A stretch of 64,000 nucleotides of DNA from UBA4744 sp963717135 (GTDB lineage: Bacteria; Actinomycetota; Acidimicrobiia; Spongiisociales; UBA4744): the NCBI GenBank assembly GCA_963717135.1, contig CAVQVN010000009.1:372001-436000 (forward strand). The letters run 5' to 3'. The translations under genes were made by a program, and so were the position numbers. This document shows, piece by piece, positions 48,340-57,830 of the stretch. The notes under the pieces were generated by a model. The model saw nothing but the letters and a program-made list of their open reading frames with translations, did no database searches and was not told where the DNA came from. Every line of letters starts with the position of its first letter. The stretch's first letter is position 1.

Positions 48340-49923
48340 ATGACTGCCTCCACCCCGACCGATTACCTGCTCGAGGCGACCGACGTCTCGAAGACCTACG
48401 GTGCCGTCGTGGCCCTGAAATCGGCTTCCCTGCACGTCCTCCCGGGTGAGGCACATGCGCTGATGGGAGCCAATGGGGCAGGCAAGAGCACACTGATCAA
48501 GGTACTGACGGGCGCCGTGCGTCCGGAAGTGGGCACGATCACGGTACGCGGGAAAGAGCGGACCGCCCACTCGCCGGCTGAAGCCCGCCGCGGCGGCTTG
48601 ATCTCGGTATACCAGGAGCCCGCCCTGATCCCCGACCTCGACATCACCTCCAACCTGCGTCTCACCCAGACTCCGCTGGAAGGGTTCCACCATTGGATCA
48701 AGGAGCTCGGCATGCCCGACCTCGATCTTTCGGCCGAAGCCCGCAACCTTCCCCTCGCCTCGCTTCGAATCATCGATCTCGCCCGCGCCCTGGCCATCGA
48801 GCCGGATGTGCTGATGCTCGACGAGATGACCGCCGCCCTGCCCGCCAACCTCACCGAACGAGTCCTGGAGGTGGTGGACGGGCAGCGCGGCGGCGAAAGC
48901 AGCATCATCTTCATCTCTCACCGCATGACGGAGATTGGATCCGTTTGCGACCGAGCCACCGTTCTGCGGGAAGGCGAGACGGTTGGAGTGGTTGACGTGA
49001 CACCGGACTCCGCCGATCGGATCGTCGAACTGATGCTCGGAGAAGTGGTCGGGCAGATGCCGCAGCGGGAGGACCTGGCGGAAGGCGCGCCGCGCCCGTG
49101 GACCAAGCGGCCTCGCCTGGAGGTGCGCGGGCTTGGCTCCAGCACCCGACTGAGCAACGTCTCCTTCGACCTATTCCCCGGCGAAGTGCTCGGAGTCGTG
49201 GCACTCGAAGGCCAGGGCCAGGACGAGTTATTCGACATTCTGGCCGGGTCGGAGCGCCCCGAGGCCGGAGAAGTCCGCGTCGACGGCAAGGGGGTTTCCT
49301 TCCGGCACCCGGCTGATGCGATACGTGAGGGCATCGTCTACGTCGCGGCCGATCGGGCCGAAGCCCTCCTCATGCAGCGCTCGGTGCGGGAGAACATCGC
49401 ATTGCCCTTCAGCGTCAGGATGCGCCGATGGGGTCGCATCAAGAGCAAGACCGAGAAACCCAAGGTGGACAAGGCCATCGAGACACTTCAGATCGACACC
49501 AGGGCCCAGAATGAGGTCCGTCTCCTTTCTGGGGGAAACCAGCAAAAAGTCACCATCGCCCGCTGGGTTGCCGGCGGGGTACAGACGATGCTGTGCTTCG
49601 ACCCCACCCGCGGAATCGACATCCGCACCAAGGCCCAGATCTATCCCCTTCTGCGCGACCTGGCCGGTGCGGGGGCCGCCATCCTGCTCTACACCTCCGA
49701 GCTCAGCGAGATCAAGCTCGCCTGTGATCGCGCCATCGTTATCTTCGGCGGCGAGGTTGTTGCAGAGATCGACGCGGCCGACGCCGACGAGTCGACTCTT
49801 CTGCGGGCGGCTCACGATCTTCCCCAGGACGCACCGCTACCCGAAGAGATCGTCCACGCAGCCCACTCATCAGAACCCTCTACCGAGCCGAACACCGCAC
49901 AGCCCGAAACGGAAGCCCCGTGA
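48340..49923 (+). CDS. Sugar ABC transporter ATP-binding protein (two NBDs)
   Basis: A 527-residue RbsA/XylG-type protein with two nucleotide-binding halves. Half 1 has Walker A 'LMGANGAGKSTLIKVLTG', but its signature loop reads 'NLPLASLRIIDLARAL' instead of an LSGG type, and Walker B is 'LMLDEMTAALP'. Half 2 has a degenerate P-loop ('GVVALEGQGQDELFDILAG') but a clean signature 'LLSGGNQQKVTIARWVAGG', and Walker B 'MLCFDPTRGIDIRTKAQIY' without the usual DE pair. So half 1 supplies the P-loop and catalytic Glu, and half 2 the good signature, leaving one composite ATP site. The gene follows a hairpin and overlaps the permease by four bases. Confidence 0.9.
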   Translation: MTASTPTDYLLEATDVSKTYGAVVALKSASLHVLPGEAHALMGANGAGKSTLIKVLTGAVRPEVGTITVRGKERTAHSPAEARRGGLISVYQEPALIPDLDITSNLRLTQTPLEGFHHWIKELGMPDLDLSAEARNLPLASLRIIDLARALAIEPDVLMLDEMTAALPANLTERVLEVVDGQRGGESSIIFISHRMTEIGSVCDRATVLREGETVGVVDVTPDSADRIVELMLGEVVGQMPQREDLAEGAPRPWTKRPRLEVRGLGSSTRLSNVSFDLFPGEVLGVVALEGQGQDELFDILAGSERPEAGEVRVDGKGVSFRHPADAIREGIVYVAADRAEALLMQRSVRENIALPFSVRMRRWGRIKSKTEKPKVDKAIETLQIDTRAQNEVRLLSGGNQQKVTIARWVAGGVQTMLCFDPTRGIDIRTKAQIYPLLRDLAGAGAAILLYTSELSEIKLACDRAIVIFGGEVVAEIDAADADESTLLRAAHDLPQDAPLPEEIVHAAHSSEPSTEPNTAQPETEAP

Positions 49924-50912
49924 GCACCACCGCCGAAGCGCCGCTGACCACTTCCCGGGCGAGAGCGCTCGCTTCGACAATGCGCCGCTACGGGTGGACT
50001 CTCGGTCTCATCGGGATCCTCGCCCTGGTTTTGGTATTCACGAAAATCATCCAACCCACCTACGGGCAGAGGGGCATCCAAGGGCTGGCCATCTCGGTAC
50101 TGCCGCTGGCCCTGGCAGCAGTGGCCCAGGCAATTGCCGTTCTTGCCAGAGGCATCGACCTGTCGGTGGGTTCGATGATGGCACTGACCAGCGTCGTTTC
50201 GGCTGCCTTGATGGAGGACCAGAGCGAGGGATTCGCGATCCTGGTCGTCATCGGCGTGCTCTTGCTCGGCCTGGTGCTCGGTGCGGTAAACGGCAGTCTG
50301 ATCGTCGTTACCCGGGTTCCCGACATCGTCGTCACGCTGGCCATGCTCTTCGTTTGGGCCGGTTGTGCCTTGCTGGTCCTCAACACGCCCGGCGGCGGGT
50401 CGGCGGAGTGGCTCCGGGGCCTCACCCGGGGGTCGCTGCTTGGCTTCGTCCCGAAGGCTGCGGTCGTGCTGTTCCTGGTTGTGGCAGCGATCTGGCTGCC
50501 CATCCGGCGTTCCCGGCTCGGATTGTCCCTGTATGCCATCGGTAGCGCCCCTTTGGCGGCCTACCGGAGTGGTATCTCGGTGGCGCGCACCAAGATCGTC
50601 GCCTACATGCTGACCGGACTGTTCTCCGCACTGGCCGGTCTGAGCCTCACGGCCAGCACCGGCATCGGAATCCCGGTGCCGGGGCCCTACACGTTGATGA
50701 GTGTGGCCGCCGTCGTGCTGGGCGGGGTGAGCCTGGCGGGCGGCCGAGGCGGGGTATTTGGGCCGATCATCGCGGTGGTGATTCTCTCCTTGATTCGGAC
50801 CGACATGACTTTTCTCAATGTGAATACCAACCTGGCGACGGTGGCCCAAGGCTTGATTCTGGTCGGAGTGGTCATGGTTGGAAGTCTCATCCAGTTGCGG
50901 AGGGAAAGGTGA
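49920..50912 (+). CDS. Sugar ABC transporter permease 1
   Basis: A 330-residue RbsC-type permease with about eight to ten hydrophobic helices. The conserved blocks 'IAVLARGIDLSVGSMMALTS' near residue 75, 'GLVLGAVNGSLIVVTRVPDI', and 'YTLMSVAAVVLGGVSLAGGR' near residue 265 define the family. GTG start overlaps the ATPase stop (GTGA), and its own end overlaps the next permease by four bases. It pairs with the following permease to form the membrane channel for the sugar substrate. Confidence 0.92.
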   Translation: MSTTAEAPLTTSRARALASTMRRYGWTLGLIGILALVLVFTKIIQPTYGQRGIQGLAISVLPLALAAVAQAIAVLARGIDLSVGSMMALTSVVSAALMEDQSEGFAILVVIGVLLLGLVLGAVNGSLIVVTRVPDIVVTLAMLFVWAGCALLVLNTPGGGSAEWLRGLTRGSLLGFVPKAAVVLFLVVAAIWLPIRRSRLGLSLYAIGSAPLAAYRSGISVARTKIVAYMLTGLFSALAGLSLTASTGIGIPVPGPYTLMSVAAVVLGGVSLAGGRGGVFGPIIAVVILSLIRTDMTFLNVNTNLATVAQGLILVGVVMVGSLIQLRRER

Positions 50913-51904
50913 GCGTCGTCACAAACGCCCCGGACGCGCGCCCCAAATGGCTGACCGCCGGCGGCATGCGCACCTTGTTTCGCGAGCGGCCGATAGTCCC
51001 ACTGCTCGTCTTGCTCGCCCTGCTCGTCGTGTTGAGCGAAGTTATCCGGCCGGGGATCGTCAGCCCCAACTGGGCCGGAGTCATGGTCCGGGCCGCCATC
51101 CCGCTGGCGATCCTGGCCGGCTGTCAGACGATCACGATGCTCACGGCCGGAATCGACTTGTCGGTCGGGGCGGTGGCCTCCATGTCGGGGTTCCTGGTTG
51201 CCACGCTGGTCGGTGAGGTCGGATTGGTACCCGCGCTGGTAATTGCGCTGGTGATCTCGGCAATAGTTGGGTTGGTCACCGGGATCGGGGTCGGGATTTT
51301 CCGCGTCCACCCGCTCATCATGACCTTGGGCATGAGCCTGGTAGTCCTGGGCCTGGCCAACGTCTGGCAATTGCAGATGGTGCAAACGGGGGCGGGCGTT
51401 CCGGATGAGTTGCGCACTTTGGGCGCCGACATGGTTCTCGACGTGGTCCCGATCAGCCTTGCGGTGTTCGTGCCATTGGCCATCCTCATCATTTTCGGTC
51501 TGAGGCGAACCGGTTTTGGTCGGCTCCTCTACGCCATCGGTGACAACCCAGTCGCTTCCCGTCTCTCGGGCGCCAAGGCGTGGCAGGTGTTGATCACGCT
51601 CTACGCGATTTCGGCGGTCCTGGCCGGCATCGCCGGGTTCCTGATCTCCGGGTTGAACAACACGGCAAGTGTCACACTGGCGGACTCGGCGCTGCTCCCC
51701 TCGGTGGCGGCGGCGGTGATCGGCGGGACCTCGATCTTCGGTGGTCGAGGCGGTTTCGGGGGCGCCATCATGGGAGCCCTCATTCTCGCCGTCATCACAT
51801 CAATCCTATCGTCGCTGGGATATCCCGAGGCCGTCCGCCAGATTCTCTACGGATCGATCATCGTCTTCGTGGCGGCCGCGTACACCCGGGTCACGGAGAC
51901 CTGA
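50909..51904 (+). CDS. Sugar ABC transporter permease 2
   Basis: A 331-residue RbsC-type permease, distinct from but homologous to permease 1. Blocks are 'ITMLTAGIDLSVGAVASMSG', 'GIGVGIFRVHPLIMTLGMSL' and 'LPSVAAAVIGGTSIFGGRGG'. GTG start, four-base overlap with permease 1. Two different permeases suggest a heterodimeric channel. It ends the operon and is convergent with the amidase gene, 46 bases away, with no clear hairpin between. Confidence 0.92.
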   Translation: MSVVTNAPDARPKWLTAGGMRTLFRERPIVPLLVLLALLVVLSEVIRPGIVSPNWAGVMVRAAIPLAILAGCQTITMLTAGIDLSVGAVASMSGFLVATLVGEVGLVPALVIALVISAIVGLVTGIGVGIFRVHPLIMTLGMSLVVLGLANVWQLQMVQTGAGVPDELRTLGADMVLDVVPISLAVFVPLAILIIFGLRRTGFGRLLYAIGDNPVASRLSGAKAWQVLITLYAISAVLAGIAGFLISGLNNTASVTLADSALLPSVAAAVIGGTSIFGGRGGFGGAIMGALILAVITSILSSLGYPEAVRQILYGSIIVFVAAAYTRVTET

Positions 51905-51950
51905 CCCAGGTCGGACGGTGGCCTCCTGCCCACCCCATACCGCAGGGTGC

Positions 51951-53435
51951 TCAATCTGTGAGCGAACGGTTGGCGGGGATGTCGTAGATGTGAGACCACG
52001 GTCGAGCCCGCTCAAAGGCCGCGCCGGCGGCGAAGACGTCGAGATCGGCCCCGCGTCCACCGATGACCTGCATGCCCACCGGGAGGCCGCCGGATAGCCC
52101 GGCCGGCAGCGAAACCGCCGGATAGCCGGTGAAATTGGTGAAGTAGGTCATGCACCACCCGATCAAGGGGTCGACCTCCACCCCCTCGATCACGGTCGGA
52201 CCGCGGGTCTCGCCCGTGGTCAGGTTCGCCACCGGCATGCAGGCCAGCGTTGGGGACACCAGCACCTGGTGGTCACCCAGAACCGCCTGCAGAGCGTCGT
52301 ACACCCGGGTGCGCATAGAGTTGTCGCCGAAGTAATCCATCGCAGACATCGAAGCCACGTGATCGGCCCAGCGGAGGAACTCGGGCGGAAGGTCGGAGCG
52401 GTGATCCCCGAGGATGTCGAGCCCGCCTTGTGCCAGGTTGGCGAAGGCGTCGAGACTGAGAGGCATGATCAGGCGGCACCAGAGATCGGCCAGCTCCCGC
52501 TGGTCGAGATCCAGGTCGATGTCGACCTCGACTACCCGGGCTCCGGCTTCCTCGAAAGCTCGGACCGCCTCCTCGACCACTACAGCCACCTCGGCCTGGA
52601 CCGGGTACACACCCAGATCGGGCGAGTAAGCGATCGTCCACCCATCGATTCCCCGATCGAGACTCGCCGCGAAGTCGGGTGTATCAAGGGCACAGAACGG
52701 ATCGCCCGGATGAGGACCGGCGAGGACACTCATCGCCAGAGCAGCATCCTGGACGCTCCTGGTAATCGGTCCCTCGTAGATGAACGGGGAAACACCTGAG
52801 AACCCGTTGGGTCTCAGGATCGAGGGGACCCGCCCGGCGGACGGCTGATATCCAACCACCCCGCACCAGGCCGCCGGGATACGAATCGATCCGCCGCCGT
52901 CAGTACCTTCGGCGATCGGGACCAGACCATCGGCAACCACGGCGGCCGATCCTCCCGACGAACCACCGGTGTTAAGCCGTGTGTCGAACGGGTTACGGGT
53001 CGGTCCGAAGAGGTAGTTGTCGCAGGCTCCCCTGAAGCCCATCGCCGGGCTGTTGCCCTTCCCCACGATGATGGCGCCCGCCGCCTCCATGCGCTCTGCC
53101 CATACGCAGTATCCATCGATCGAGAAGTCGGCCATTGCCGGAATCCCGCCGAAAGTGGCGGGCCACCCCGGCTTGAAGTCGAAGAGGTCTTTCATCAGAA
53201 CGGGCACTCCCATGAGGGGGCCTCCGGACTCGCCGCGGGCCAAAGCTGCCTCAGCCGCACGGGCCGACTCCATGGCCTCTTCAAACCCCCGGAAGACGAT
53301 GGCGTTGAGACTGGGTTCTCGCTCCTCGATCAGCCGCAGCGTCTGTTCCATCACCTCGACCGGCGATACCCGCCCCCCGGCGATGACCGCCGCGAGGTCG
53401 ACTGCCGAGCGGTAGGCCACATCTGTTTCAACCAC
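51951..53435 (-). CDS. Amidase signature family hydrolase
   Basis: A 494-residue amidase-signature enzyme with the whole Ser-cisSer-Lys triad: Lys in 'GVPVLMKDLFDFKPG', cis-Ser in 'AEGTDGGGSIRIPAAWCG', nucleophile Ser in the preceding 'LNTGGSSGGSAAVVADG' glycine-rich loop region. The hallmark 'GGSSGGSAA' is intact. It hydrolyses an amide; the substrate cannot be told. It is divergent from the LacI regulator gene with operator candidate 2 between them, suggesting it belongs to the same catabolic regulon, perhaps removing an N-acyl or amide group from the imported compound. Confidence 0.9.
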   Translation of the reverse strand: MVETDVAYRSAVDLAAVIAGGRVSPVEVMEQTLRLIEEREPSLNAIVFRGFEEAMESARAAEAALARGESGGPLMGVPVLMKDLFDFKPGWPATFGGIPAMADFSIDGYCVWAERMEAAGAIIVGKGNSPAMGFRGACDNYLFGPTRNPFDTRLNTGGSSGGSAAVVADGLVPIAEGTDGGGSIRIPAAWCGVVGYQPSAGRVPSILRPNGFSGVSPFIYEGPITRSVQDAALAMSVLAGPHPGDPFCALDTPDFAASLDRGIDGWTIAYSPDLGVYPVQAEVAVVVEEAVRAFEEAGARVVEVDIDLDLDQRELADLWCRLIMPLSLDAFANLAQGGLDILGDHRSDLPPEFLRWADHVASMSAMDYFGDNSMRTRVYDALQAVLGDHQVLVSPTLACMPVANLTTGETRGPTVIEGVEVDPLIGWCMTYFTNFTGYPAVSLPAGLSGGLPVGMQVIGGRGADLDVFAAGAAFERARPWSHIYDIPANRSLTD

Positions 53436-53489
53436 AACTCCTCCAATCTTGGATCCGTCATCGGGTTGTGACCCAGTACCGGCTCCCGT

Positions 53490-53502
53490 GGCAATCGTTT
53501 TC
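53490..53502 (+). promoter_or_regulatory. LacI-type operator candidate 2
   Basis: GGCAATCGTTTTC matches GGCAANCGWTTWC fully. It lies 33 bases before the lacI ATG and 55 before the divergent amidase start, an ideal place for autoregulation and control of the amidase. Confidence 0.6.
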
Positions 53503-53534
53503 TTGAGTGAGGCGCCGCGAGGTACGCTGCTGCC

Positions 53535-54596
53535 ATGCTATCGAAGCCGCCCGGGTCATCGCCCGAGGAAAACGGTGAACAACCCTCGCTCCGTCATGTC
53601 GCCCAACTGGCGGGAGTATCGGTCGCCACGGCATCACGGGTGATGTCCGGATCGCCCCATCCGGTGGCCGAGAGCACGCGCCGGCGAGTTCTGTCCGCGG
53701 CAGATCGCCTCTCCTTCGTTCCCAACCGGCTGGCCCGGGCCCTGGTTACGGCCCGATCCCAGACCGTGGGGGTCATCGTGCATGACATCTCCGACCCCTA
53801 CTTCGGAGACATCGTAAAGGGACTCGAAGACGGCATCCATGCTCAGGGTTATCAACTTTTCGTGGCCAACTCCGACCGCGATCCGGAAAAGGAGCTGGAT
53901 TACGTCCGTGCCTTTGATGCCTCCCGGGTCGACGCCATCGTCTTCGCCGCCAGTTCCCTCACGGACGCCGACTACGCCGGCACGCTGCGGGCGCTGGTGG
54001 CCAGGTTCCGGACCCGGGGAGGTGCCATCGTCTTGCTGTCCGATCATCTCCTCGAAGGCCCCCGGGTTTTCTTCGATAACCAGCAGGCAGTCGTCGACAT
54101 GGTCGGCTATCTGGCCAATCGAGGGCATCGGCAGATCGGATACATCAGCGGTCCCAAGGATCTCGAGGTGTCAAAGGTCCGGTTGGCGGGTTTCAGTGAG
54201 GCGATCGACCGGCTCGGGCTCGACGCGGGTCCGGACTACGTCGCCAATGGGCTGTTTACAGTCAAAGGAGGAGAAGCAGCTATATCCGAGCTGCTCGACC
54301 GGGTCGAAGTAACCGCGGTCCTGGCAGCCAACGACCTCATGGCCATCGGAGCCATCCGCCGGTTGTTGTCTTCCGGAATCGGTGTGCCCGATGACATCTC
54401 GGTCGCCGGATTCGACGACATATCGATCGCCGAATACGCTCCTGTCCCCCTCACCACGATGCGAGTCCCCACCTACGAGATCGGACGCAGAGGAGCAGCT
54501 CTGTTGCTCGAGGCACTCGCGAATGGCGAGGCCGGCGATGCCCGGCTCTCGGGAGAAATCATCGAACGCGGCTCGGTCGCCGGCCGGCCCGCATGA
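53535..54596 (+). CDS. LacI family transcriptional regulator
   Basis: A 353-residue LacI-type repressor. The helix-turn-helix is 'SLRHVAQLAGVSVATASRVM', the hinge helix 'RLSFVPNRLARALVTARS', and the effector domain begins 'TVGVIVHDISDPYFGDIVKG', ending with 'DDISVAGFDDISIAEYAPVP' and 'LTTMRVPTYEIGRRGAALLL'. Hinge-helix proteins of this family favour palindromes with a central CpG, as in the GGCAANCGWTTWC sites. A Pro/Glu-rich tail of ~17 residues precedes the helix-turn-helix; a later ATG or GTG is possible. It overlaps the hydratase by four bases, so it is cotranscribed with the degradation genes it probably controls. Confidence 0.93.
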   Translation: MLSKPPGSSPEENGEQPSLRHVAQLAGVSVATASRVMSGSPHPVAESTRRRVLSAADRLSFVPNRLARALVTARSQTVGVIVHDISDPYFGDIVKGLEDGIHAQGYQLFVANSDRDPEKELDYVRAFDASRVDAIVFAASSLTDADYAGTLRALVARFRTRGGAIVLLSDHLLEGPRVFFDNQQAVVDMVGYLANRGHRQIGYISGPKDLEVSKVRLAGFSEAIDRLGLDAGPDYVANGLFTVKGGEAAISELLDRVEVTAVLAANDLMAIGAIRRLLSSGIGVPDDISVAGFDDISIAEYAPVPLTTMRVPTYEIGRRGAALLLEALANGEAGDARLSGEIIERGSVAGRPA

Positions 54597-55357
54597 AGAC
54601 CGACCGTCTCGGCGAGCTCGCCCGTGCTCTCGACGATGCCTGGGTGGGCGCCTTCACCATGCCGGCACCGACAAAACTCGAGCCGTCGCTCACCCTCGAC
54701 GAGGCCTACGCCATTCAGGAGTTCGTCATTGAACGACGTGTCCGGGGTGGCCGCCGACGGGCCGGCTGGAAGATGGGCCTCACCACGGCCCCGCCCCCTG
54801 TCACTCCCATCGTCGGCACCCTGCTCGACGACATGATCATCCAGTCGGAAACCGACCTCCCCCTGAAGACGATGGTCGGGCCGATGGTGGAAGCCGAGTT
54901 CGTGGTACGGATCGGAGAGACGATCGAAGGACCCAAGACCGTGGCCGAGCTCGCAAGAGGACCCCACGAAGTCGGACCGGGCATCGAGGTCATCGACTAC
55001 CGCACAACCGACAGCTCGGGAGCGGTCGACTGGATCGCCGATAATTCGACGGTTGCCTATGCAGTCTTGGGTGAGTTGGTCCCGGTCGCGGAAGTCAGAC
55101 CTGCTGAGGTCGAGGCGTCCCTGTCGTGTGACGGTCGGTACCTTGCTTCGGGAACGGGATACCAGGTAATGGGCAACCCGCTGGCGGCGGTGGCCTGGTT
55201 GTCACAGCACGTTATCGAGCGGGGTCATCGGCTCAAACGCGGTGACGTCATTCTGACCGGATCTCTCACCGGGCATCATGTCGTTCCGGCGCGAAATGTC
55301 GAGTTCACCGCCGACTTTGGTGCCCTCGGCAGCGTGGCCGTCCGGTTCCACCCATAA
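54593..55357 (+). CDS. 2-keto-4-pentenoate hydratase / fumarylacetoacetase-fold hydratase
   Basis: A 254-residue MhpD-type hydratase. 'LTLDEAYAIQEFVIERRVRG', 'RRAGWKMGLTTAPP' (metal and substrate region), 'MVEAEFVVRIGE' (metal Glu pair: E-x-E type), 'GIEVIDYRTTD' and 'LKRGDVILTGSLTGHHVVPA' are the family blocks, all present. It would hydrate a 2-oxo-4-enoate or decarboxylate/hydrate a related 2-oxoacid. It overlaps lacI by four bases; 134 bases follow before the SDR and contain operator candidate 3. Confidence 0.85.
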   Translation: MKTDRLGELARALDDAWVGAFTMPAPTKLEPSLTLDEAYAIQEFVIERRVRGGRRRAGWKMGLTTAPPPVTPIVGTLLDDMIIQSETDLPLKTMVGPMVEAEFVVRIGETIEGPKTVAELARGPHEVGPGIEVIDYRTTDSSGAVDWIADNSTVAYAVLGELVPVAEVRPAEVEASLSCDGRYLASGTGYQVMGNPLAAVAWLSQHVIERGHRLKRGDVILTGSLTGHHVVPARNVEFTADFGALGSVAVRFHP

Positions 55358-55463
55358 CCGATCAGGTGCCCCGTTCTCCCCGGGAGGCAACCCATTCGAC
55401 CGACGATCGACACCTTTTCGGGGGCGCGTTGACGGGTCGGGGTCGGCTGGTTATGGTGCGACG

Positions 55464-55476
55464 GTAATCGTTTGCC
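55464..55476 (-). promoter_or_regulatory. LacI-type operator candidate 3
   Basis: On the minus strand GGCAAACGATTAC, a full match to GGCAANCGWTTWC. It lies 15 bases before the SDR start in the 134-base gap after the hydratase, suggesting a second LacI-controlled promoter for the SDR operon, or a roadblock site. Confidence 0.5.
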
Positions 55477-55491
55477 GACGGCTGTAGCGAG

Positions 55492-56274
55492 GTGTTCCTT
55501 CTGACTGCTTCTGTGTTTGCTTCCGACGCCCTGGCCGATCGGGTCATTCTCGTCACCGGCGCCAGCCGCGGCATCGGCGCGGCGATCGCCGTGGCCTGCG
55601 CGGAAGCCGGCGCCAACGTGGCGGTCGGCTATGTCCAAGACACCAGCGGCGCCGAGGCAACTGTGGCGGCGGTGCGGGCTCTCGGTCGTGAGGCCGAGGC
55701 GTTTCCGGCCGACGTGCGCGACGAAGCCCAGGTCAACGCCATGATCGACGCTGTGCTCGTTCGGTTCGGAAAAGTCGACGGGCTCGTCAACAACGCCGGC
55801 GTGATCGCTGACCACCGGGTCGTTGATATGACGATCGACGAGTGGAGGAATGTGATCGACGTCGACCTGACCGGGGCATTCCTGTGTAGCCGGGCCGTCT
55901 TGCCCGCCATGCTCCAACGGGGCTCGGGATCGATCGTGATGATCGCCTCGCGGTTGGGCCAGATCGGATTCGCCGGTGTGGCCCATTACGCGGCAGCCAA
56001 GGCCGGGATCCTGGGGCTGACGAAGTCCCTCGCCAAGGAAGTCGGTCCGGAGGGCGTCCGCGTGAACGCGGTCGCGCCCGGCGTCACCATCACCGACATG
56101 GGGGCCGAGGTCATGGACGGGGAGGTCGGGCAGCGACGCCTCGCCGAGCTCCCCGCCGGACGATTCGCCACCGCATCCGAGGTAGCCGCCAGTGTCGTGT
56201 TTCTGCTCACGGACGCCGCACTTCTCTATCACGGTCAGACCCTGTGCCCCAACGGTGGAGGTCATATGCCATGA
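55492..56274 (+). CDS. Short-chain dehydrogenase/reductase
   Basis: A 260-residue classical SDR. The cofactor loop is 'VILVTGASRGIGAAIAVACA', 'GLVNNAGVIADHR' is the NNAG motif, and the catalytic residues are Ser in 'IVMIASRLGQIGF' and Tyr/Lys in 'YAAAKAGIL'. The glycine loop and later phrases 'VRVNAVAPGVTITDMG' are normal. It would oxidise or reduce a secondary hydroxyl in the degradation route. The annotated GTG at 55492 gives a slightly long N-terminus; a later GTG (seventh codon on) is possible. It overlaps the CoA-transferase by four bases. Confidence 0.9.
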   Translation: MFLLTASVFASDALADRVILVTGASRGIGAAIAVACAEAGANVAVGYVQDTSGAEATVAAVRALGREAEAFPADVRDEAQVNAMIDAVLVRFGKVDGLVNNAGVIADHRVVDMTIDEWRNVIDVDLTGAFLCSRAVLPAMLQRGSGSIVMIASRLGQIGFAGVAHYAAAKAGILGLTKSLAKEVGPEGVRVNAVAPGVTITDMGAEVMDGEVGQRRLAELPAGRFATASEVAASVVFLLTDAALLYHGQTLCPNGGGHMP

Positions 56275-57830
56275 AACTGGTCAGCGCCGCCGAAGCCGTT
56301 CGCGCGGTCCCCAATGAGTCGACGGTGATCATTGGAGGATCCGGGGCCGGCCACGCTCTGCCCCAGCTGTTCATCGACACACTGGCCGATGTATATCGCG
56401 CCGAAGGTGCCCCAAAAAGCCTCACCACCGTGCGAGTGGTCGGCATTGGAGACTTCGCCGATCGCGGATTCTCTCAACTGGCTCTACCAGGCTTGATGCG
56501 GCGCACCATAGGTTCAAACATCGGGAATGAGCCGCGGCTGGGAGCCATGATCGAGAACGGCGAGATCGAGGCGTACTCGTTCCCGCAGGGGGTCCTCTCC
56601 CTGTTGTGCCGGGAGATCGCGGCCGGTCGACCAGGGTTGATCACGTCGGTCGGGCTGGACACCTATGTCGATCCCCGTCACACCGGAGGCAAGCAAGGTA
56701 CCGCCACCGAAGACCTCGTCGAAGTCATCGAGCTCGCCGGCGAGGAGTGGCTCTTTTTCCGAGCGTTCCCCATCGATGTCGCAGTGATCCGTGGTTCTAC
56801 CGTCGACGAGGACGGGAACCTGACGATGGACGACGAGGCGGTCAAGGGCGAGATGCTCGCCATGGCCATGGCGGCCCGCAACTCGGGAGGGGTCGTCATC
56901 GCCCAGGCCAAGAGACTCGCCGCCGCCAAGAGCCTTCCGGCACGATCGGTGGTGGTGCCGGGTGCTCTCATCGACATGGCCTATCTCGACCCGGAGCAGA
57001 CCCAGACTTATGCCACCATCCACTCCCCCTATTACTCCGGTGCTTTGCGCCGGCCGACTACCGACGGCGGGGATCCACTTCCCCTCGACGTACGCAAAGT
57101 CATAGCCCGACGGTCACTCCTCGAATTCCGGCCCGGAGACATCTGCAATCTGGGGTTTGGAATCAGCCAGATGATCGGAGCGATTGCCTGGGAGGAAGGC
57201 ATCGAAGACCGGCTGGTGCTGACGGTCGAGCAGGGGATCTTCGGGGGGGTACCGGTGGCCGGCAATGAAGGCGGGGCAGGCTTCAACTATCAGGCGATGA
57301 TCGACCAGCCGTACATGTTCGACTTCTACGATGGTGGAGGTCTCGACATCGCCAGTCTCTCATTCGCCCAGATCGACGCGCGCGGCAACGTCAACGTCCA
57401 CAAATTTCCCGGTCGTCTGCGGGGACCGGGCGGCTTTCCCAACATCAGCTCCCGCACCGGGCGGATCTGCTTCGTTGGGACCTTGACCACATCGGGTCTG
57501 CAGGTCGAGGTGGTCGACGGGCGTCTCCGGATCGAGACCGAGGGCACCCTGGCAAAGTTCGTCGAGTCCGTGGACGAGGTGAGTTTCAGCGGAGCCATGG
57601 CCAATCGACGGGGCCAGCGGGTTCGCTACATCACGGAGCGGGCGGTATTCGAACTCGGCGACGGGCACGTAACGCTCATCGAGATCGCCCAGGGCCTCGA
57701 CCCCGAAACCGACGTAATCGCTCACATGGGCTTCGTCCCCGAGATCTCCGACGACCTGACCACTATGGACAGCCGAGTGTTCGCCGGTGGTGCCATGGGT
57801 CTCGCCGAAGCGTTCGGGGTAAGCCGATGA
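56271..57830 (+). CDS. Acyl-CoA:acetate/3-oxoacid CoA-transferase (fused alpha-beta type)
   Basis: A 519-residue class I CoA-transferase with alpha and beta domains in one chain. The N-terminal 'STVIIGGSGAGHALPQLFID' corresponds to the alpha CoA site, and the catalytic glutamate is in 'LVLTVEQGIFGGVPVAGNEG' near residue 320 in the beta half. 'VDEDGNLTMDDEAVKGEM' is a shared block. It would activate a degradation acid using a donor such as acetyl- or succinyl-CoA. The ATG at 56271 overlaps the SDR stop and has GGAGG upstream; the end overlaps the crotonase gene by four bases. Confidence 0.88.
   Translation: MKLVSAAEAVRAVPNESTVIIGGSGAGHALPQLFIDTLADVYRAEGAPKSLTTVRVVGIGDFADRGFSQLALPGLMRRTIGSNIGNEPRLGAMIENGEIEAYSFPQGVLSLLCREIAAGRPGLITSVGLDTYVDPRHTGGKQGTATEDLVEVIELAGEEWLFFRAFPIDVAVIRGSTVDEDGNLTMDDEAVKGEMLAMAMAARNSGGVVIAQAKRLAAAKSLPARSVVVPGALIDMAYLDPEQTQTYATIHSPYYSGALRRPTTDGGDPLPLDVRKVIARRSLLEFRPGDICNLGFGISQMIGAIAWEEGIEDRLVLTVEQGIFGGVPVAGNEGGAGFNYQAMIDQPYMFDFYDGGGLDIASLSFAQIDARGNVNVHKFPGRLRGPGGFPNISSRTGRICFVGTLTTSGLQVEVVDGRLRIETEGTLAKFVESVDEVSFSGAMANRRGQRVRYITERAVFELGDGHVTLIEIAQGLDPETDVIAHMGFVPEISDDLTTMDSRVFAGGAMGLAEAFGVSR

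Noticed and set aside
57181..57200. CGATTGCC inside the CoA-transferase gene as another LacI site
   Set aside because: Only a half-site, lying within coding sequence with no promoter context.
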